Part shown: piece after piece, positions 59,300 through 64,000 of the stretch
Numbering within the stretch: the stretch's first letter is position 1
How the letters are laid out: each line of letters opens with the position of its first letter
Source: Aegilops tauschii subsp. strangulata
Lineage: Eukaryota > Streptophyta > Magnoliopsida > Poales > Poaceae
Direction of reading: 5' to 3'
Assembly: GCF_002575655.3 (NCBI RefSeq)
Contig: NC_053041.3
Coordinates: forward strand, 370,557,054 to 370,621,053
DNA length: 64,000 nt
Program-made: the position numbers and the translations under genes
The notes under the pieces: generated by a model
Database searches by the model: none
What the model was told of the DNA's origin: nothing
What the model saw: only the letters and a program-made list of their open reading frames with translations

Positions 59300-60142
59300 C
59301 TAGGCGTTGATAATTTTAATGATGCTCACATGAAAGACAAAAAAATGAAGCACAAAGAGGGCATCATATAGCATGTGAAAAACAAGTTTAATTATAACAT
59401 ACTTCCTATGCATAGGCATTTTATAGGGAAAATATTCATTAAGACAAGCAAAAACTAGCATATGTAAGGAAGAAGAAAGAAACAATAGCAATCTCAACAT
59501 AACGAGAGGTAATTTAGTAACATGAAAATTTCTACATCCATATTTTCCTCTCTCATAATAATTACATGTAGGATCATAATCAAAGTCAACAATATGGCTA
59601 TCATATAAAAGTTTCTCTTCATGATCCTCATGCATACAAAGTTGACACTCTTCCAAAATAGTGGGATTATCATCAAATAAAGTCATGACCTCTCCAAACC
59701 CATTTTTATCAAAAATTTCATAAGATTGATCATTCTCCAAAGTAGTGGGATCATTATTACCTAAAGTTGGAATTCTTCCAAACCCACTTTCAATATCATA
59801 TTCATCATGAGGATTAAATAAATTTTCAAGATCATAAGAAGAATCACCCCAATCATGATCATTGCAATAAGCAGTGGACATATCAAATTTAGCATCCCCA
59901 AGCTTGGGGTTTTGCATATTATTAGCACAATTGACATTAACAGAATTTATAGTAACACCATTGCAATCATGCTTTTCATTCAAGGAGCTATTGTGAATCA
60001 CTTCATAAGTTTCTTCCTTTAGCACTCCATCACAAATTTCAAGCAAATCTTCATAAAGATAATCTAGTGCACTCAACTCACTAGCAATTGGTTCATCATA
60101 GTTGGATCTTTTAAAAAGATTAGCAAGTGGATGAGGATCCAT
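59300..60142 (-). CDS. Uncharacterised 280-codon ORF in the first-ORF position of the Gypsy element
   Basis: This is an uninterrupted ORF starting with MDPHPLANLFKRSNYDEP, 230 bp downstream of the PBS, where gag would be; I see no gag motif. Residues 1-200 are acidic and Asn/Asp-rich. Two similar segments, GFGRIPTLGNNDPTTLE (120-136) and GFGEVMTLFDDNPTILE (148-164), form an internal repeat of period about 28. A Cys/His-containing stretch (CQLCMHEDHEE, 166-176) follows. Residues 211-234 and 248-275 are hydrophobic and may be membrane segments or a buried helix pair. The start is the first Met after the leader. The absence of stops, while neighbouring elements are riddled with them, suggests recent mobility or selection. 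Function unknown; I would not guess. Confidence 0.6.
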   Translation of the reverse strand: MDPHPLANLFKRSNYDEPIASELSALDYLYEDLLEICDGVLKEETYEVIHNSSLNEKHDCNGVTINSVNVNCANNMQNPKLGDAKFDMSTAYCNDHDWGDSSYDLENLFNPHDEYDIESGFGRIPTLGNNDPTTLENDQSYEIFDKNGFGEVMTLFDDNPTILEECQLCMHEDHEEKLLYDSHIVDFDYDPTCNYYERGKYGCRNFHVTKLPLVMLRLLLFLSSSLHMLVFACLNEYFPYKMPMHRKYVIIKLVFHMLYDALFVLHFFVFHVSIIKIINA

Positions 60143-60374
60143 AACCCCCCCCTATTTTTTGCTTCTGATTTGCAATAAACACACAATTATACCAAGCAAA
60201 CAAGCAAACAAACCAAGTAAGACATAAAGGAAAACGGAAAGAAGGAAAATATTTTTGTGTTTTTTGAAAATGTTTTAGAAGTGGGGAAGAGGAAAAAAGA
60301 GGAAATGGTGAATAATGTAATGTAAGAGATTATAGTTTATGATAGGTACTTGGTAGGCTTGATGTAGAACCTCC

Positions 60375-60392
60375 CCGGCAACGGCGCCACAA
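60375..60392 (-). other. Primer-binding site, tRNA-Asp type
   Basis: Sense TGGCGCCGTTGCCGGGGA-like (plus strand CCCCGGCAACGGCGCCA from about 60374), eight bases inside the 5' LTR at 60401. Confidence 0.85.
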
Positions 60393-60400
60393 ATTCTTCC

Positions 60401-61946
60401 TGCTACTTCTTGAGCTTGCATTGGTTTTTCACTTGAAGAGGAAAGGTGATGTAGCAAAGTAGAGATAAGTATTTCCCTCAGTTAAGAACCAAGGTATCAA
60501 TCTAGTAGGAGGAACACATAAGTCTCCAATGATAGCACCTACACAAACAAACAAATACTTGCACCCAACGCGATAAAGGGGTTGTCAATCCCTTCATGGT
60601 TACTTGCAAGGATGAGATCTGATAGAGATAGGTATAAAAGATAAATAAAAGTGCAAAATAAAGTAAAGGTAAATAAATTACAGCAAGGTATTTTTGGGTT
60701 TTTGGATTTATAGATCTGAAAATAATATGGTAAAAGTAGACCTGGGGGCCATAGTTTTCACTAGAGGCTTCTCTCTTGAAAGAACGCATACGGTGGGTGA
60801 ACAAATTACTGTTGAACAATTGATAGAAAAGCGAATAATCATGACGATATCTAAGGCAGTGGTCATGAATATAGGCATCATGTCCGTGACAAGTAGACTG
60901 AAACGATTCTGCATCTACTATTGTTACTCCACACATCGACCGCTATCCAGCATGCATCTAGTGTATTAAGTTAACAAGAACGGAGTACGCCTTAAGCAAG
61001 ATGACATGATGTAGAGGGATAGATCAAATCAATATGATAAAAACATCTTTTTATCCTTAATGGCAATAATACAAATACGTTCCTCGCTACCCCTTCTGTC
61101 ACTGGGTAAGGACACCGCAAGATTGAACCCATCACAAAGCACCTCTCCCATTGCAAGAAAAATCAATCTAGTTGGCCAAACCAAATCAATAGATCGGAGA
61201 GAAATACAAAGCTATCTTAATCATGCATAAAAGAGTTCAGAGAAGCCTCAAATAATATTCATAGATAATCTGATCATAAACTCACAATTCATCATATCTC
61301 AACAAACACACCTCAAAAAAAGATTACATTGAATAGATCTCCAAGAACATCAAGGAGAACATTGTATTGAAGAGCAAAGATAGAGAAGAAGCCATCTAGC
61401 TACTAGCTATGGACCCGTAGGTCTGTGGTAAACTACTCACACATCATCGGTAGGGCATGAAGGTTGATGTAGAAGCCCTCCGTGATCGAATCCCCCTCCG
61501 GCAGAGTACTGGAACAGGCCCCAAGATGGGATCACATGAGGACAGAAGCTTGTGGCGATGGAAAAGTATTTTTTGTGTGCCCTCTGGTATACGGGGAATA
61601 TTTGGGTATTTATGGAGCTGAGATTAGGGTTAGGGGAGTCCCAAGGGGCCCACAAGCCTGGGGGCGCCCCCCTAGGGGCGCGCCTCTAGGGCTTGTGGCC
61701 CTCTCGTTGCTCCTCTGGCCTCCTCCCGAAGCTTCGTGGTTCTCTTCTCGTCCAAGAAAAACCGTCAAAAGTTTTGTTCTGTTTGGACTCCGTTTGGTAC
61801 TGATTTTCTGTAAAAGAGAAAAACAAGGAAAAAACAGCAACTGGCACTGGGCACTAGGTTAATAGGTTAGTCCCAAAAATGATATAAAATAGCAAATATA
61901 CTAGCATGGAACAATCAAAAATTATAGATACGTTGGAGACATATCA
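60401..61946 (-). repeat. 5' LTR of the 36-kb Gypsy element
   Basis: 1546 bp, TGATACG-type start at 61946 (here TGATATGTCTCC) and GAAGTAGCA end at 60401 in sense. The inverted repeat upstream of the TATA region is at about 61648-61702 (GGGCCCACAAGCC ... GGGCTTGTGGCCC), with a TAAATACCC TATA-like word at about 61603-61612. Confidence 0.9.
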
Positions 61947-62332
61947 GTGTGCCACCCGCTCCCTCAACTATGGATGCTATGAATAGCTGGCAGACGAGGT
62001 CTGATGACTACTCGATAGTTTAGTGCGCCATGTTTTATGGCTTAGAACCAGGGCTCCAAAAGCGTTTTGAGCACCACAGGGCATATGAGATGATGCAAGA
62101 GTTGGAAATGATATTTCAGGCTCACGCCCGTGTGGAGAGGTATGAAGCCTCAGACAGATTCTTTAGCTGTAAGATGGAGGAGGACAGCTTAGTTAGCAAG
62201 CATGCACTCAAAATCTCTGGGTACGCCAATCGCCTCAATCAGTTGGGGGTTGCTATTCTTAATGAAGTAGTAATTGATAGGGTTCTTCAGTCACTGCCAC
62301 CAAGCTACAAGGGCTTTGTGATGAACTAAAAT
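61947..62332 (+). pseudogene. Copia Gag, main part, with two in-frame stops
   Basis: Gag resumes in phase after the Gypsy insertion: DAMNSWQTRSDDY, a stop (TAG, 62018-62020, where Gln is expected), then LEPGLQKRFEHHRAYEMMQE, LKISGYANRLNQLGV and VIDRVLQSLPPSYKGFV, the typical UBN2-type gag of plant Copia. A second stop (TAA, 62327-62329) follows VMN. Downstream text (MEKTLPELFAMLKTAEVEI, 62339 onward) is still gag in the same frame. Stops, not indels, break this part. Confidence 0.88.
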
Positions 62333-62717
62333 ATGCAAGGGATGGAGAAGACACTCCCTGAGCTTTTTGCGATGCTTAAAACCGCGGAAGTAGAAATCAA
62401 GAAAGAACATCAAGTGTTGATGGTTAAAAAGACCACCAGTTTCAAGAAGGGTAAGGGAAACAAAGTGAAGTTCAAGAAGACTGGTTGCCGCTCCCGTGAA
62501 GAAACCCAAGGCTGGACCCAAACCTAAGACTGAGTGTTTCTACTGCAGGGGGAATGGCCACTGGAAGCGGAACTACCCTAAGTACTTGGCAGATAAGAAG
62601 GCGGCAACGTCAACAAAGGTATATTTGATATACATGTTATTGATGTATACCTTACTAGTGCACGTAGTAGCGCCTAGGTATTTGATAGTGGTTCGCTTGC
62701 TAATATTTGTAACTTGA
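62333..62717 (+). pseudogene. Copia Gag C-terminus with zinc knuckle, then protease start
   Basis: The first frame (to about 62480) is a Lys-rich linker. After a one-base shift near 62475-62485 a second frame gives the nucleocapsid zinc knuckle CFYCRGNGHWKRNY (62535-62576). The last Cys of C-x2-C-x4-H-x4-C is Tyr here (TAC for TGC), so zinc binding is probably lost. The protease motif FDSGSLANICN (D-S-G, codons 62684-62692) follows in another frame with a TAG stop at 62720-62722. Confidence 0.8.
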
Positions 62718-63256
62718 AATAGGAGCTGTGGAATAAACGAAGAAGGCTAGCTAAGGACGAGGTGATGATGCGTGTTGGAAATATCTCCAAGGTTGATGTG
62801 ATCATCGTCAGCACGCTCCCTCTACGTCTACCTTTGCGATTAGTTTTAGACCTCAATAATTGTTATTTGGTGCCTGCGTTGAGCGTGAACATATACCTGG
62901 GTGTTGTTTATTGCGAGATGGTTATTAAATCCGAGAATAGTGGTTGTTATATTTATATGAATAATATCTTTTATGGTCATGTGTCCAATGTGAATGGTTT
63001 ATTCTTGTTGAATCTCGGTCGTAGTGATACACATGCTCGTAATATTGATGCCAAAAGATGCAAAGTGAATGTTGATAGTACCACATACTTGTGGCACTGC
63101 CGCTTAGCTCATATAGGTGCAATGCACATGAAGAAATTCCATACTAATGGACTTTTGGAATTACTTGACTTTGAATCATTTAATACATGTGAACCATTCC
63201 TCATGGGCAAGATGACTAAAACCCCAGTTTTCTGGTATAATGGAGCGGGTGAGTGA
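62676..63256 (+). pseudogene. Copia protease to GAG-pre-integrase region
   Basis: After the protease D-S-G motif the frame (62762-63256) runs through LNNCYLVPALSVNI and CYIYMNNIFYGHVSNVNGLF to the zinc-binding pre-integrase module LWHCRLAHIGAMHMKKFHTNG ... FNTCEPFLMGKMTKTPV, with the H-x-x-x-H and C residues of that fold partly visible. It ends in a stop at 63254-63256. The integrase core continues in a different frame from 63240, so an indel lies there. Confidence 0.8.
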
Positions 63257-64000
63257 CTTGTTGGAAATAATACATAACGATGTATGCGGTCCAATGAGTG
63301 TTGAAGCACGCAGTGGATATCACTATTTCCTAACCTTCACAGATTATTTGAGTAGATATGGGTATATTTACTTAATGAAATACAAGTCTGAAACATTTGA
63401 AATGTTCAAGGAGTTTCAGAGTGAAGTAGAGAATCGTCGTAACAAGGAAATAAAAATTTTACGATCTGAGCGTGGAGGTGAATATTCGAGTTATGAGTTT
63501 GGTATGCATTCAAGACAATGTGGAATTGTTTCACAACTCATTCCACCTGGAACACCACAGCGTAATGGTGTATCCGAAAGTCGTAATCGTATTTTATTGG
63601 ATATGGTACGTTCTATGATGTCTCTTACCGATTTGCCACTATAGTTTTAGATTTATGCATTAGAGACAACCGCATTCACTTTAAATAGTGCACCATTTAA
63701 ATCCGTTGAGATGACACCGTATGAATTATGGTTTGGCGAGAAACCTAAGCTTTCGTTTCTTAAAGTTTGAGGATGTGATGCTTATGCCAAAAGGCTACAG
63801 CCTGATAAGCTCGAACCCAAAGCGGAGAAGTGTGCCTTCATAGGATACCCTAAAGAGAAAATTGGGTATACCTTCTATAACGGATCCAAGGGCAAGATCT
63901 TTGTTACCAAGAATGGATCCTTTCTAGAGAAGGAGTTTCTCTCGAAAGAAGTGAGTGGGAGGAAGGTAGAGCTTGATGAGGTTACTAAACCTTTTGTCGA
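63240..64000 (+). pseudogene. Copia integrase core, catalytic residue changed, with stops; runs off the window
   Basis: Catalytic positions: Asp in IIHNDVCGPM (63279-63281), the second acidic position in LRSERGGEY (63468-63470) and Glu in QRNGVSESRN (63576-63578). The second and third are 35 residues apart, the usual D,D35E spacing, but the second is Glu and not Asp. Stops follow: TAG at 63642-63644 and another two codons on, and TGA at about 63768. The frame otherwise continues (KSVEMTPYELWFGEKPKLSF; LQPDKLEPKAEKCAFIGYPK; FLSKEVSGRKVELDEVTKP) to the window edge, before RT. Clearly dead. Confidence 0.85.

Larger units (their letters stand above)
25692..61946 (-). mobile_element. Non-autonomous Gypsy element, about 7 kb before it was split by later insertions
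   Basis: The LTRs are at 25692-27258 and 60401-61946 (each TGCTACTTC...TATCA on the plus strand) and the TSD is GTGTG (25687-25691 and 61947-61951). In the sense (minus) direction: 5' LTR 61946-60401, tRNA-Asp-type PBS 60375-60392, a 280-codon ORF, then non-coding sequence, PPT and the 3' LTR. No protease, RT, RNase H or integrase is present, so it depends on enzymes from relatives. Its internal DNA is split by the LARD-like element (27410-46031) and the chromovirus derivative (47044-57735). Subtracting these, the internal part is about 3.8 kb. The LTR sense start TGATACGTCTC and the internal text are shared with the plus-strand element at 37677-44103. Confidence 0.9.
10046..64000 (+). mobile_element. 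Ty1/copia retrotransposon, host of all later insertions (3' end outside the window)
   Basis: Plus-strand Copia element seen in four pieces: 10046-11177 (LTR, PBS, leader), 24440-25691 (leader, gag start), 61947-64000 (gag, protease, integrase), with a CACTA transposon and a 36-kb Gypsy element between them. Removing each insertion and one TSD copy restores continuous text, and across the Gypsy insertion the gag frame is restored too. PR before IN with no RNase H between them is the Copia order; RT and the 3' LTR lie beyond 64000. In-frame stops and frameshifts show that it is inactive. It is the oldest element of this stack. Confidence 0.85.

Noticed and set aside
1..64000. A host gene or a new multi-gene system (defence cluster, biosynthetic cluster)
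   Set aside because: Every stretch with recognisable protein similarity is retrotransposon gag or pol; the remaining ORFs are short or compositional. The sequence does not support such a system.

Overview
The window reads as intergenic, transposon-packed DNA from a large-genome grass of the Triticeae (wheat, Aegilops, barley or rye type). The reasons are an Angela/BARE-1-type LTR fragment, tRNA-Asp- and tRNA-iMet-primed Gypsy and Copia elements of high-copy Triticeae type, a CACTA element with CACTACAAAAAAA ends, Stowaway and Harbinger MITEs, and no cellular gene that I can support. Species and subgenome cannot be told from this sequence alone. Element family names come from memory and are tentative; boundaries, target-site duplications (TSDs) and domains are read from the sequence. 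|| Layout. 1-3959: minus-strand LTR-retrotransposon end (TGTAACACC... start at 3959). 3965-4758: 3' part of an Angela-like Copia LTR. 4759-10045: Gypsy element of the Athila type on the minus strand, with broken gag, protease, RT, RNase H and part of integrase, a PBS and a 1269-bp 5' LTR (8777-10045); its 3' end is lost at the Angela junction. 10046-64000: a Ty1/copia element on the plus strand is the host of nearly everything else. Its LTR (TATA box at 10559, end at 10991), PBS and leader are followed by a 13.3-kb CACTA transposon (11178-24439, 3-bp TSD AGC). Its leader and gag start resume at 24440-25691. A large Gypsy element (25692-61946, TSD GTGTG) then splits gag, and the rest of gag, protease and integrase run from 61947 to the window edge with several breaks. 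|| The 36-kb Gypsy element is itself split twice: by a retrotransposon with 4.5-kb LTRs that resembles a LARD (27410-46031, TSD TTAAT), and by a long-LTR chromovirus derivative (47044-57735, TSD GGTGG). The LARD-like 5' LTR is in turn split by a 6.4-kb non-autonomous Gypsy element (37677-44103, TSD GCGGA/CCGGA). The nesting is therefore four deep: Copia > Gypsy > LARD > Gypsy. || No gene set works as a pathway here. The functional content is retrotransposon machinery, mostly decayed. The only long uninterrupted ORF I would defend is a 280-codon ORF of unknown function (59300-60142, minus) in the first-ORF position of the 36-kb Gypsy element. The most interesting non-coding structure is a set of short inverted-repeat units whose arms change together around a conserved core. 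It is shared by the two non-autonomous Gypsy elements, together with repeated copies of their polypurine-tract motif.
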